Shown: positions 34,956 to 44,168, numbered from the stretch's first letter. The stretch: 64,000 nt of DNA from Flavobacteriales bacterium (GCA_020635675.1 JACJZJ010000001.1:1-64000), one strand, 5' to 3'. Numbers and translations are program-made. Notes: generated by a model not told the origin, from the letters alone.

Positions 34956-36389
34956 CTAGGGGCAGACGTACACGCTGGTCGGCACCGTACCGCCTATCCG
35001 CTGCAGGAGCAGGTCCCGGTCATTGTCAGCACCCGAGTATTTCACCACCCCGTCACCGTTCACATCCTCCGGACAGCCGCTGCAAGGCACCACGTTGGTC
35101 GGAATGGTTCCTCCAATGAATTGAAGGATAAGGTCCCGGTCGTTCGCAGCTCCAGCATATTTGACGAGACCATCGCCGTTGATGTCTTCGGGGCATAGAT
35201 CAATGGTGCAGTTGGGGTCCGGGCCGTCATCGGTTATTGTCCAACCGTGAACGAGCATGAGGGAATCACGGGCGGCGAAACCGTGGCAATACGTAAGGCC
35301 TAGCGCTCCCAAGCTGAGGTCCTGAGGAATTTGTGTTTCACCAGGATCCAACCGCGCCCATCCGATCAGTGTTGAATCATACGATACGATGGATAACCCA
35401 CTGAAATTCAGCATGCCGCCTGCGCCTAGGAGCGAGCTGATATCCCAATGCTCCAAGGATCGATCGAATGACTCCGCAGATGAGAACATAGACCCCATAT
35501 CTGATACTCCGGATACATCCCAGGATCCGATCGGCTGGTTGAATGCCGAAGCGTAATGGAACATATAGGACATTTCCATTACGTTGCTTACATCCCAAGA
35601 TCCGATCGGTTGGTCAAAGGCATAAGCTCGCCTGAACATGGCCACCATGTGCGTTACGTTGCTCACGTCCCAAGCTCCTATGGGCTGGTTGAAGGACCAT
35701 GCCTCATCGAACATGAACCACATATGCGTTACGTTGCCCACATCCCACGCCCCGATCGGCTGGTTGAAAGAGTCCGCCTGGCCGAACATGGTCTCCATAT
35801 TCGTAACCGCACTCACATTCCAAGAGCCGATGTTTTGGTCGAAGTGCTGTGTACCTCTGAACATGGAAGCCATATTCGTGACATTGCCGACGTTCCAATA
35901 GTTGAACGCTGCGGAACCGACTAATTGGCTGCAACTACGGAACATTCCTTCACAAGAAAGAACCCAATTAAGATCGGGAGTGTCTGGCGCTGAAACGTCG
36001 AGACGGGTACAACCATAGAAAGCGTTCTGCATTGAACTCCATACTGTGCTCCCCCATCGCTCTACGTCCAATATTTTCCTTCTGTCTCCGGAATTGTTGA
36101 AATAGATCCGCGGGAACACTCCCAGTATGCGGATAGTGTACGTCCCAGCCGAACCAAAATCATGGGTGACATCCCCAGTTATACCCAGTTGATCAAAGAC
36201 CCCATCATTATTCCAATCCACATCATAGTTGTACGTCTCGTTGGGATGGGTGGGAATGGTGATCGAGGTACTATTGGAAGTACCTGGATTATCCGTCTTC
36301 CAGGTGGTCACGAAATGGTCGCTCATGCCCTGGCCCATCACCATGCGGGCGCCCACCAAGCCAAAGGCTGCAAGTGCTGTTCTGGTCAT
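34956..36389 (-). CDS. BspA-like (DUF285) repeat surface protein with a dockerin-like C-terminal repeat pair
   Basis: The 477-residue protein begins with a signal peptide (LAAFGLVGARMVMGQ) when started at 36389; an in-frame ATG at 36461 gives a less typical start. The middle contains about seven 25-residue repeats of the form FNQPIGSWDVSNVTxMxxMF, which is the BspA/DUF285 leucine-rich-like repeat found in surface proteins. The C-terminus lacks a normal T9SS domain. It carries two 38-40-residue repeats, each CPEDxNGDGxVKYxG, then NDRD, then IGGTxPT, with flanking cysteines. GC content is lower than neighbours (about 47% in 35521-35580). Likely exported and possibly acquired; ligand unknown. 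Confidence 0.8.
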   Translation of the reverse strand: MTRTALAAFGLVGARMVMGQGMSDHFVTTWKTDNPGTSNSTSITIPTHPNETYNYDVDWNNDGVFDQLGITGDVTHDFGSAGTYTIRILGVFPRIYFNNSGDRRKILDVERWGSTVWSSMQNAFYGCTRLDVSAPDTPDLNWVLSCEGMFRSCSQLVGSAAFNYWNVGNVTNMASMFRGTQHFDQNIGSWNVSAVTNMETMFGQADSFNQPIGAWDVGNVTHMWFMFDEAWSFNQPIGAWDVSNVTHMVAMFRRAYAFDQPIGSWDVSNVMEMSYMFHYASAFNQPIGSWDVSGVSDMGSMFSSAESFDRSLEHWDISSLLGAGGMLNFSGLSIVSYDSTLIGWARLDPGETQIPQDLSLGALGLTYCHGFAARDSLMLVHGWTITDDGPDPNCTIDLCPEDINGDGLVKYAGAANDRDLILQFIGGTIPTNVVPCSGCPEDVNGDGVVKYSGADNDRDLLLQRIGGTVPTSVYVCP

Positions 36390-36457
36390 GATCTGCAAGG
36401 AAGACGTGAAGCGAAGGATGGCGTTGCCTTGTGGCCGTTCCAGGCGGCTTCGCGCGT

Positions 36458-36793
36458 TCATAGCTTATCCCGCAGTTCCTCCAGCTTGCGCTTCACCTGG
36501 TGCAGGTGCTCCTTCAGCTCATCGGCCCGGGAGCGTATGCTCTCCTTGGCTTTGAGCGCGTCCTTGGCTCCCTGGATGGTGAATCCCTTCTTCTTCACCA
36601 AGTGGTAGATGCGCTTGAGCACCAGGATGTCCTTGTCCGTGTATACACGGTCTCCCTTACCACTGCGCTTGGGACGCAGGCCGGGGAATTCTTTCTCCCA
36701 ATACCGGATCAAGGAGGTGTTCACCTCCAGTTCGTCGGCCACCTCGCCAATGGTCCAATACAGCTTCTCGACCGGGCGCTCCTTGTAGGGCAT
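36458..36793 (-). CDS. MerR-family transcriptional regulator
   Basis: The 111-residue protein has a MerR-type winged helix: LYWTIGEVADELEVNTSLIR then YWEKEFPGLRPKRSGKGDRVYTD, followed by a coiled-coil dimerisation helix (ADELKEHLHQVKRKLEEL). No effector domain is present. The short form resembles the MerR regulators that sit beside M23 peptidase genes in Bacteroidota. It starts 7 bases after the stop of the M23 gene, so they share a transcript. Start 36793 (MPYKERPVEK) is chosen for family fit. Confidence 0.88.
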   Translation of the reverse strand: MPYKERPVEKLYWTIGEVADELEVNTSLIRYWEKEFPGLRPKRSGKGDRVYTDKDILVLKRIYHLVKKKGFTIQGAKDALKAKESIRSRADELKEHLHQVKRKLEELRDKL

Positions 36794-36800
36794 GGCCGGA

Positions 36801-37772
36801 TCAATCGAACGACTGACTGGCGTTGCGCGAGAGTTCCACGAGTCGCGCATATTCCTCCGGTGTCAGGTCGTTGAAATAATAGTTCGCCGGGTCAACGGGC
36901 TCTCCTCCCTTGTGCACTTCGTAGTGCAGGTGGGGCCCGGAGCTGAGTCCGGTGTTGCCCACCAGGCCGATCAGGTCACCGCGTTTCACCTTCTGGCCCA
37001 CATGCACCTTCACTTCGTCCAGATGCCCGTAGAGCGTTTCATAGTCGTATCCGTGGGCGATGATCACATGGATCCCATAGCCATCGGAGGAATATTGGGC
37101 GAAGGTCACCGTTCCGTCGCCTGTGGCCCGCACCTCGGTGCCGGTCGGCGCCGTAAAGTCCATGCCTGCGTGGAACTTGATGATCTTGAGGATCGGGTGC
37201 ATGCGCATGCCATAGCCCGAGGCGACGCGCGTGAGGTCCTTGTTGTTCACCGGCTGTATCGCGGGGATGCAGGCCAGCATCTGCTGTTTGTTCAGCGCCA
37301 GTGAGGCCACCTCGTCCAGCGAGAGCGACTGCACATAAAGCTGGCGGTCCAGGATGTCAAGGCGGCGGCGGGTGCCGATCACCACATCCGAGCTGGCATA
37401 ACCGTCCAGGTCCCGGTAGCGGTTCACGCCGCCCACGCCGGCCTGACGCATGGAAGACGGCAGCGGGTCCGCCTCGAAGATCACGCGGTAGATGTTGTCG
37501 TCCCGGCGTCGGACATCATGCATGACCTGCTCCAGGTCGCCGAGCTGCTTGTTGATGAGCTCGTACTGCAACAGGAGTTGTTGGTTCTCACGCTTCAGCC
37601 CCGCCTCCTTCGGCGAATCGATGAACTGGTAGACCAGCGCGATGCCGAGCAGCCCCACCACAAGCCCGGGCAGCAGTACCAGGGCGATCCGTTTCACCCT
37701 CTGCCAGGGCGTCAGGCGCAGCCGCTCGAACTTGAGCGTGTCGGGGTTGAAGCGGTACTTGTGCTCCGGCAT
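36801..37772 (-). CDS. M23-family metallopeptidase, membrane-anchored
   Basis: The 323-residue protein has a cytoplasmic N-terminus, one transmembrane helix (about 29-51: IALVLLPGLVVGLLGIALVY), a coiled coil (about 55-90: ENQQLLLQYELINKQLGDLE), a linker, and a C-terminal M23 domain. Zinc ligands are in HPILKIIKFHAGMDF and SGPHLHYEVHKGGEPVDP. Such proteins cut peptidoglycan cross-links or activate other hydrolases. It is followed by the MerR gene, and divergent from alaS. The start MPEHKYRFNPDTLKFE is the usual one for this Bacteroidota family. Confidence 0.92.
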   Translation of the reverse strand: MPEHKYRFNPDTLKFERLRLTPWQRVKRIALVLLPGLVVGLLGIALVYQFIDSPKEAGLKRENQQLLLQYELINKQLGDLEQVMHDVRRRDDNIYRVIFEADPLPSSMRQAGVGGVNRYRDLDGYASSDVVIGTRRRLDILDRQLYVQSLSLDEVASLALNKQQMLACIPAIQPVNNKDLTRVASGYGMRMHPILKIIKFHAGMDFTAPTGTEVRATGDGTVTFAQYSSDGYGIHVIIAHGYDYETLYGHLDEVKVHVGQKVKRGDLIGLVGNTGLSSGPHLHYEVHKGGEPVDPANYYFNDLTPEEYARLVELSRNASQSFD

Positions 37773-37850
37773 CAGCGGCAGGGGTCGCCGCGAATTTACC
37801 TCCTTCCTGCCAAGCCTCGTCCCCGCTTGTCGGTTCGCGGTCATCCGACC

Positions 37851-37858
37851 GACCTTTG
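37851..37858 (+). promoter_or_regulatory. Probable -7 box upstream of alaS
   Basis: GACCTTTG, one mismatch from TAnnTTTG, lies 16 bases before the alaS ATG at 37875. Confidence 0.4.
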
Positions 37859-37874
37859 CGGGGCATTTCCGCAC

Positions 37875-40478
37875 ATGAAGACCTCGCGCGCCATCCGCCA
37901 GCAGTTCCTGGACCATTTCGCCCAGCACGGCCACGCCATCGTGCCCAGCGCACCGATGGTGGTGAAGGACGATCCGACCCTGATGTTCACCAACGCGGGG
38001 ATGAACCAGTTCAAGGACCTGTTCCTGGGCAACCGGCCGGCCGAACACAAGCGCATCGCCGACACGCAGAAGTGCCTGCGCGTATCCGGCAAGCACAACG
38101 ACCTGGAGGAGGTGGGGATCGATACCTACCACCACACCATGTTCGAGATGCTGGGCAATTGGAGCTTCGGCGACTACTTCAAGGCCGAGGCTATCCAGTG
38201 GGCCTGGGAGTTGCTCGTGGATACGTACGGCATCGATCCGCGGGACATCTATGTCACCTATTTCGGGGGCGACGAAAAGGACGATCTCGCTGCGGATGAG
38301 GAGACCCGTTCCCTCTGGCTGAAGCATCTGCCCGAGGACCGCGTGCTGCCATTCGGGAAGAAGGACAACTTCTGGGAAATGGGCGACACCGGCCCCTGCG
38401 GCCCGTGCAGCGAGATCCATGTGGATGTGCGCACACCGGAGGAGAAGCGGGCGACGTCCGGGGCCGGTCTGGTGAACAACGACCATCCCCAGGTCATCGA
38501 GATCTGGAACCTGGTGTTCATGCAGTTCGAGCGCAAGGCCGATGGGAAGTTGGTGCCGCTGCCGGAAAGACATGTGGATACCGGCATGGGCTTCGAGCGG
38601 TTGTGCATGGTGCTGCAGGGTAAGCGCAGCAACTATGATACGGACGTATTCCAACCGTTGATCCAGGCGATCGCACGGCAGTGCGGCAGGACCTACGGCA
38701 GGGAGGAAAGGGCTGATGTCGCCATGCGGGTTGTCGCGGACCATCTGCGGGCCATCGCCTTCGCGATCGCCGATGGGCAGCTGCCGACGAACACGGGCGC
38801 CGGTTATGTGATCCGACGCATTCTTCGCCGGGCGGTGCGCTACGGCTACAGCTTCCTGGGTTTTGGCGAACCTTTCATCCACGAGCTGGTAGCTGTGCTG
38901 GTCAAGCAGATGGGCGATCAGTTCCCGGAGTTGACAAGGCAGCAACAACTCATCGAGAATGTGATCGGCGAAGAGGAGAGAGCCTTTCTGCGCACGCTGG
39001 AGCAGGGCACGAAACGCTTGGAGCAAGCGCTTGCCGACAGCAAAGGGAAATTGGATGGTGACAAGGCCTTTGAGCTCTTCGACACCTTCGGCTTTCCCAT
39101 CGACCTGACGCAACTGATGGCACGCGAACAGGGGATGGAGGTGGACATGAAGGGTTTCGAGGCGGAATTGAAGAAGCAGAAGGACCGTTCACGCGCCGCC
39201 ACCACCATTACTGCCGGCGATTGGGTCGAGCTGCGGAAAGGGGAACCGGTCTTCATGGGTTACGACGAAATGCGCACCGAAGCCCACATTCTGCGCTACC
39301 GCAAAGTCTCCATGAAGGGCGGTGACCGGTTCCAGGTCGTGCTGGACCGCACCCCGTTCTATGCCGAAGGTGGTGGCCAGGTGGGCGATACCGGCTGGTT
39401 GGTCCAGGGTGACGACCAGGTCGAGGTGCTCGACACCAGGCGCGAGAACCAGTTGATCGTGCATTTCTGCGAGCGATTGCCGGAGGACCCCACCGCAGAA
39501 CTGATCGCCGAGGTGGATGTGGAACGCCGGCGCGACATCATGCGCAACCACAGCGCGACCCACCTGCTGCACCATGCCCTGCGTAAAGTGCTGGGCGAGC
39601 ACGTCGAACAGAAGGGTTCGCTCGTGGCGCCGGACCGTCTGCGCTTCGACATCAGCCACTTCGCCAAGATGACCCCCGAGGAGATCACCGCGGTGGAGCA
39701 GGAGGCCAACCGCATGGTGCGGGCGGACCTCCGACTCGAGGAACACCGCGCAGTGCCGATGCAGAAGGCGATCGATCAAGGGGCGATGGCCCTTTTCGGC
39801 GAGAAATACGGGGACACGGTCCGCACCATCCGTTTCGGGAACAGCATGGAACTGTGCGGTGGCACGCACGTGGGCCATACCGGAGATATCGGTCAGGTGC
39901 GCATCACGGGCGAAAGTGCGCTGGCCGCTGGCGTGAGGCGTTTGGAGGCCATCACGGGAAGAACTGCGGAGGCGATGATGACGGAACGCTCTGAACGGCT
40001 GGCGGCGGTGGAGGAACTGCTGAAGCATCCGCAGGACACCCTGGCCGCTGTTCGGCAATTGCTCGACCAGAACGCGGCCATGCAGAAGGAGCTGGAGAAG
40101 ATGACGAAGGAACGGGTCGCGGGGCTGGCGGACGAACTCATGGCAGAGGCCCGTTCATTGAAGGGAGCCCGCCTCCTTGTGAAGGAGGTGGACCTGGACG
40201 CCCAGGGGATGAAGGACCTCGCTTTCCGATTGAAGGACGCCCACAAGGACCTGTTGCTGGTCCTCGGTGCTCGCCATGAGGGCAAGGCCTTGTTGACCGT
40301 GATGGTGGGGGAGGACCTGATCCGAGAAAAAGGGATAAGGGCCACCGACGTGATCAAGCAGCTGGCATCGGAGATCAAGGGGGGCGGTGGTGGCCAACCG
40401 TTCCTGGCAACCGCGGGTGGCAAGGATCCCGGGGGGATCCCGCGTGCGCTGGAGAAGGCGGCGACCCTGCTTGCTTGA
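37875..40478 (+). CDS. alaS: Alanine-tRNA ligase
   Basis: The 867-residue enzyme has the full AlaRS order: class II core with FLDHFAQHGHAIVPSAP and FTNAGMNQFKDLFLG; tRNA-recognition helices; editing domain with HSATHLLHHALRKVLGEHV, FAEGG-like YAEGGGQVGDTG and CGGTHVGHTGDIG; then a coiled-coil C-Ala region ending GGGGGQPFLATAGGKDPGGI. It charges tRNA-Ala and clears mischarged products. The start MKTSRAIRQQFLDHF is the family start. A strong terminator follows at 40496. Confidence 0.97.
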   Translation: MKTSRAIRQQFLDHFAQHGHAIVPSAPMVVKDDPTLMFTNAGMNQFKDLFLGNRPAEHKRIADTQKCLRVSGKHNDLEEVGIDTYHHTMFEMLGNWSFGDYFKAEAIQWAWELLVDTYGIDPRDIYVTYFGGDEKDDLAADEETRSLWLKHLPEDRVLPFGKKDNFWEMGDTGPCGPCSEIHVDVRTPEEKRATSGAGLVNNDHPQVIEIWNLVFMQFERKADGKLVPLPERHVDTGMGFERLCMVLQGKRSNYDTDVFQPLIQAIARQCGRTYGREERADVAMRVVADHLRAIAFAIADGQLPTNTGAGYVIRRILRRAVRYGYSFLGFGEPFIHELVAVLVKQMGDQFPELTRQQQLIENVIGEEERAFLRTLEQGTKRLEQALADSKGKLDGDKAFELFDTFGFPIDLTQLMAREQGMEVDMKGFEAELKKQKDRSRAATTITAGDWVELRKGEPVFMGYDEMRTEAHILRYRKVSMKGGDRFQVVLDRTPFYAEGGGQVGDTGWLVQGDDQVEVLDTRRENQLIVHFCERLPEDPTAELIAEVDVERRRDIMRNHSATHLLHHALRKVLGEHVEQKGSLVAPDRLRFDISHFAKMTPEEITAVEQEANRMVRADLRLEEHRAVPMQKAIDQGAMALFGEKYGDTVRTIRFGNSMELCGGTHVGHTGDIGQVRITGESALAAGVRRLEAITGRTAEAMMTERSERLAAVEELLKHPQDTLAAVRQLLDQNAAMQKELEKMTKERVAGLADELMAEARSLKGARLLVKEVDLDAQGMKDLAFRLKDAHKDLLLVLGARHEGKALLTVMVGEDLIREKGIRATDVIKQLASEIKGGGGGQPFLATAGGKDPGGIPRALEKAATLLA

Positions 40479-40495
40479 AACGGTCCCGTTGAAAT

Positions 40496-40523
40496 GCAAA
40501 AGCCGCCCTACGGACGGCTTTTT
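40496..40523 (+). terminator. Rho-independent terminator after alaS
   Basis: AAAAGCCG and CGGCTTTTT form an eight-pair stem around a nine-base loop with a T-tract, 18 bases after the alaS stop. It could also end the convergent DUF5684 gene. Confidence 0.8.
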
Positions 40524-40539
40524 CCGGTTTGGCGGCCCC

Positions 40540-40998
40540 TCAAGCCAATGAGGGCTTGTGCTCAAGAGGCCGCGACGGAGGGGGGGGCTGTTTCCCATAT
40601 ACCGGGCCCGCATACTCCGTCTCGTAGCTCAGGCCAAGGTTCAGGATGTACAGACCGTTCAACGCGATCACCAGGATATAATCAAGCAGGGTGCGCTTGC
40701 CGAAGCTTTGTGCGATCTCGATCCACACGCGCGGCGTGAAATAGAGCTGTCCGTAGATGGGAATGAAGAAACGCCAGGTGTGGCTCGCCGGTCGGCCTAC
40801 GATGCGCAGGAAGATGACCAGGTTCCAGATCGGCACCAGGCACGCGATCCCCGGCTGGCCGGCCTTTTCATAGAGCTTCCACTGGGCCATCGTCGCGATG
40901 ATCGCCAGGAAGATGATCGCATAGTAAAGCGCATCCCCCATCTGCCTGTACAGGTAGGTGTGGTGGATGAATTCATTGATCTGGTTCAGCAGCTCCAT
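40540..40998 (-). CDS. DUF5684 domain membrane protein
   Basis: The 152-residue protein has four hydrophobic segments (ALYYAIIFLAIIATMAQW, GIACLVPIWNLVIFLRIVG, FFIPIYGQLYF, LDYILVIALNGLYILNLGL) and the conserved EKAGQPGIACLVPIWNLVIF signature of DUF5684. This family is often seen as a separate module beside signal peptidases in Bacteroidota. A Pro-rich tail (KQPPPPSRPLE) ends it. Function is unknown. It stands alone, convergent with alaS across the terminator. Confidence 0.8.
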   Translation of the reverse strand: MELLNQINEFIHHTYLYRQMGDALYYAIIFLAIIATMAQWKLYEKAGQPGIACLVPIWNLVIFLRIVGRPASHTWRFFIPIYGQLYFTPRVWIEIAQSFGKRTLLDYILVIALNGLYILNLGLSYETEYAGPVYGKQPPPPSRPLEHKPSLA

Positions 40999-41171
40999 CT
41001 GCGCACGATTTGGGGTAGGGCGTAGCTCTTCCGCTCAGGTCTGCAAGGTAGACGCGGGTGATGGCGAGCGGTTGCCTGTCAACGTCAGGAAGTCCACCGG
41101 TTATTGTTGAACAAGGGCGAATGGACACCGCTGGACGACGAACGGTGCTCGGACCGGTCATGGAGGGAAGG

Positions 41172-42347
41172 TCAACCCCTGGGAACGGCGTAGGCCTTCA
41201 CGTCCGCATCCGTGATCTCCCTGCCGCTGAGGATCACCAGGCGCTCAACCACGTTGCGCAGTTCGCGCACGTTGCCCGTCCAGGGCAGTTTTTGGAGCTC
41301 CTTCACCGCCTTCTCCGAGATCTTCTTCACGGCGATGCCCTGTTCGTTGCAGACCTGGTCGATGAAATGCGCGGTGAGCTCGGGAATGTCCTCCGCACGT
41401 TCACTGAGGCTGGGCACATGAACGGGTATCACGCTGAGACGATGGAACAGGTCCTCCCGGAACCGCCCTTCGGCGATCTCCTTCCGCAGTTCCTTGTTCG
41501 TGGCTGCGATCACGCGCACGTCCACCTTGATGTCCTTGTCACCACCCACCGGTGTGATGCGGTTCTCCTGGAGCGCGCGAAGCACCTTGGCCTGGGCGGC
41601 CAGGCTCATGTCGCCGATCTCGTCCAGGAAAATGGTGCCCCCGTTGGCCAGCTCGAACTTGCCTTTGCGGTCCTTGATGGCACTGGTGAAGGCGCCCTTC
41701 ATATGGCCGAAGAGCTCGCTTTCGATCAGTTCTCCCGGGATGGCCGCGCAGTTCACCTCGATGAAAGGGCCGCCGGATCGCGCGCTCTTCTCGTGCAGCA
41801 TACGGGCCACACCCTCCTTCCCCGCACCGTTGCCACCGGTGATCAGCACACGGGCATCGCTGGGGGCCACTTTGTCGATCATTTCGCGGATGGCCGTCAT
41901 CGCCTTGCCACCGCCGACCATCTGCACGCTGCCGGCCTTCGCCTTCTGCACCTTCTGCCGCAACACCTTTGTTTCCTGCACCAGCCCGCCGCGGTCCAGC
42001 GCGTTGCGAACGGTAACCAGGATGCGGTTGAGGTCGGGTGGTTTCTGGATGAAATCGAAGGCGCCCTTCTTCAAGGCGTCGACCGCCGTATCGATGGTGC
42101 CGTGACCGCTTATCATGACCACGGGCAGGTCGGCATCATGCGCATGCAGCTTCTCCAGGACCTCCAGCCCATCCACCTTGGGCATCTTGATGTCACAAAG
42201 CACCAGGTCATAACCACCCTTCTTGGCGGTGCCAAGGCCCGATGCACCATCCTCCGCCTCGTCCACCGTGTGCTTTTCGTGTTCCAGAATGTCGCGTAAT
42301 GCCGCGCGGATCGCTTTTTCGTCGTCGATGATCAGGATCTTGGCCAT
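41172..42347 (-). CDS. Sigma-54-dependent response regulator lacking a DNA-binding domain
   Basis: The 391-residue protein has a receiver domain (1-~120: ILIIDDEKAIR, phospho-Asp in YDLVLCDIKMP, and KKGAFDFIQKP). An AAA+ sigma-54 activator domain follows, with Walker A-like GGNGAGKE, the sigma-54 contact loop GAFTSA (GAFTGA in most), Walker B GGTIFLDEIGDM, arginine fingers in FREDLFHRLSVIPVH, and WTGNVRELRNVVERLVILSG. The chain ends 13 residues later. The usual C-terminal Fis-type HTH (about 60 residues) is missing, and no HTH is visible downstream in any frame. It may act from solution or through a partner. No histidine kinase is adjacent. Confidence 0.9.
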   Translation of the reverse strand: MAKILIIDDEKAIRAALRDILEHEKHTVDEAEDGASGLGTAKKGGYDLVLCDIKMPKVDGLEVLEKLHAHDADLPVVMISGHGTIDTAVDALKKGAFDFIQKPPDLNRILVTVRNALDRGGLVQETKVLRQKVQKAKAGSVQMVGGGKAMTAIREMIDKVAPSDARVLITGGNGAGKEGVARMLHEKSARSGGPFIEVNCAAIPGELIESELFGHMKGAFTSAIKDRKGKFELANGGTIFLDEIGDMSLAAQAKVLRALQENRITPVGGDKDIKVDVRVIAATNKELRKEIAEGRFREDLFHRLSVIPVHVPSLSERAEDIPELTAHFIDQVCNEQGIAVKKISEKAVKELQKLPWTGNVRELRNVVERLVILSGREITDADVKAYAVPRG

Positions 42348-42384
42348 GTTCGGTTCTCGTTCGTCCCGATGTCCCCGGGCCGCG

Positions 42385-42392
42385 CAAAGATG
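42385..42392 (-). promoter_or_regulatory. -7-like box upstream of the sigma-54 activator
   Basis: The minus strand reads CATCTTTG, one mismatch from consensus, 37 bases upstream of the ATG at 42347. Confidence 0.4.
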
Positions 42393-42431
42393 CGATAGCT
42401 GCGTACGAGTTGCCGGTCGCGAGGCCCGGGC

Positions 42432-42439
42432 TATCTTCA
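42432..42439 (+). promoter_or_regulatory. -7-like box upstream of the PCMD-like secreted protein
   Basis: TATCTTCA lies 19 bases upstream of the ATG at 42459. Confidence 0.45.
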
Positions 42440-42458
42440 CCGCCCTACCCGAAGAGAA

Positions 42459-44168
42459 ATGCGACAGCTTACCCTCATCGCCCTGATGGGTGCCACGGCG
42501 GCCGCTGCCCAGCCGCAGCCATCGAACGCCGGTTTCGAGACGTGGACGAACGTTGGCCAGGCCAGCCAGGAGCCCAGCGAGTGGAATTCCCTGAAGACCG
42601 CGGACCAGCTTGGTTCGTTCGCTCCACAGGTGGTCTGGCAGGCCGGCAGCGCCCACAGCGGAAGCTATTGTGCGAACCTTCGGACACAGACGGCCATCAT
42701 CGGTGCGGCGAACGGCCTGTTGACCTGCGGGCAGGTGCACGCCGAGTTCACCCCGGCGAACGGGTATGTGTTCACCAATCTGGGCGATACGGACTTCAAT
42801 CAGGCCATGACCGGCAGGCCGGACAGCCTGGTGGGCTGGTACAAGGCGGCTCCGGTGGGCACCGACCGCGGCAAGGTGGAGGCCGTGTTGCACATCAACG
42901 ATGGGAAACTCCCGCCGAACGGGACCGAGGGCAACTTCATCGGGCGCGCGCGCTGGGATGCCGCCGCGGGCGTAACGGTGAACAATTGGACCCGCTTTTC
43001 GGTCCCCTTCACCTACCTGAACGCCAACACCCCGCAATGGATCCTGATCGTGCTCACCGCGGGCGACAGTCTTCTGAGCGTAGTGAACACCGAGGCCTGG
43101 TACGACGACATCGGCCTCATCTACAACCTGAACGCCGTCCCCAGTACCACAACGGTCCTGGTCACGGGTGGCATGGGGGCCAATTTCACCGTTGACTTCA
43201 GCACGGGCGGCGCTCCACTGTTCGCTACCAACTTCAATGTGGAACTGAGCGATGTGAACGGCGCTTTTTCAAGCCCGACCGTGATCGGCACGTTGAACAC
43301 CGCCAACGCTTCGGGGACCATCTCCTGCGCCATACCCGCCGGCACCCCGGCGAGCGGCAATTACAAGGTCCGGGTGAAGAACACCTCTCCGTACTATGCA
43401 TCCGTCCCGGTGAACTTCACCATTACCAACGCGCTTGTGCAGGTGTCCCCGAAAATGCTGCTCGAGGGTCCCTACAACAGCGGCACCTTGCTGATGGCGG
43501 ACAACCTTCGATCGGCCGGTACGATACCGGTGGCGGAACCCTATGCCGCGCTGGGTTTCACAGGCGTGCAGGTCGGAGGAACCATCGATGCGAACGTGTT
43601 CAATACCACGGGTAATGATGCCATCGTGGACTGGGTGCTGGTCGAATTGCGTGACAAGAACAACAGCGCGACCGTGATCGCCCGCCGTGCCGCGCTGGTG
43701 CAACGTGATGGCGATGTGGTGGAGGTGGACGGTTCCAGCCCCGTGGCCTTCGCGTTGTCCGCGGACGACTACTACGTGGCGGTGCGTCATCGCAACCATC
43801 TGGGTGCCATGACCGCCGCTCCGCTCTCCCTGTCGGGGACCACCACCCCGGTCGACTTCACCAGCACAGGGCTCACGGCCTATGGCGCCGGCGCACGTCA
43901 TCAGGTGGGTGGCAAGATGCTGTTGTGGCCGGGGAACGCTCGTCCGGACAACGTGGTGAAATACGCCGGGTCCAACAATGATCGCGACGTGATCCTGACC
44001 GTCATTGGCGGCTCTGTGCCCACGGCCACCGCGATCGGGTATCGTATTGAGGACATCAACCTCGACAACATCACCAAGTACGCCGGCTCGAACAATGACC
44101 GGGACATCATCCTGACGGTGATCGGCGGCACGGTGCCCACGGCGACGAAAACGGAGCAGCTGCCCTGA
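42459..44168 (+). CDS. Secreted beta-sandwich protein with dockerin-like C-terminal repeat pair
   Basis: The 569-residue protein starts with a signal peptide (MRQLTLIALMGATAAAAQ). The first domain (about 20-230: SNAGFETWTNVGQASQEPSEW, SGSYCANLRTQT, WYDDIGLIYNL) resembles the putative carbohydrate-metabolism (PCMD-like) beta-sandwich. Ig-like segments follow. The C-terminus has two repeats of about 38 residues with KYAGSNNDRDVILTVIGGSV and DINLDNITKYAGSNNDRD, ending TKTEQLP. It shares this module with the BspA-like protein at 34956 but nothing else. Likely cell-surface or secreted; ligand unknown. Its stop is 3 bases from the convergent permease stop. Confidence 0.8.
   Translation: MRQLTLIALMGATAAAAQPQPSNAGFETWTNVGQASQEPSEWNSLKTADQLGSFAPQVVWQAGSAHSGSYCANLRTQTAIIGAANGLLTCGQVHAEFTPANGYVFTNLGDTDFNQAMTGRPDSLVGWYKAAPVGTDRGKVEAVLHINDGKLPPNGTEGNFIGRARWDAAAGVTVNNWTRFSVPFTYLNANTPQWILIVLTAGDSLLSVVNTEAWYDDIGLIYNLNAVPSTTTVLVTGGMGANFTVDFSTGGAPLFATNFNVELSDVNGAFSSPTVIGTLNTANASGTISCAIPAGTPASGNYKVRVKNTSPYYASVPVNFTITNALVQVSPKMLLEGPYNSGTLLMADNLRSAGTIPVAEPYAALGFTGVQVGGTIDANVFNTTGNDAIVDWVLVELRDKNNSATVIARRAALVQRDGDVVEVDGSSPVAFALSADDYYVAVRHRNHLGAMTAAPLSLSGTTTPVDFTSTGLTAYGAGARHQVGGKMLLWPGNARPDNVVKYAGSNNDRDVILTVIGGSVPTATAIGYRIEDINLDNITKYAGSNNDRDIILTVIGGTVPTATKTEQLP

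Noticed and set aside
35460..35900. Periodic repeats that could be taken for a CRISPR array
   Set aside because: The 75-base period encodes the BspA protein repeats in frame; there are no short identical repeats with unique spacers.
36801..39113. 770-residue minus-strand frame including the M23 gene
   Set aside because: Only the last 323 residues are a real protein; the upstream part is antisense to alaS and has no start context.
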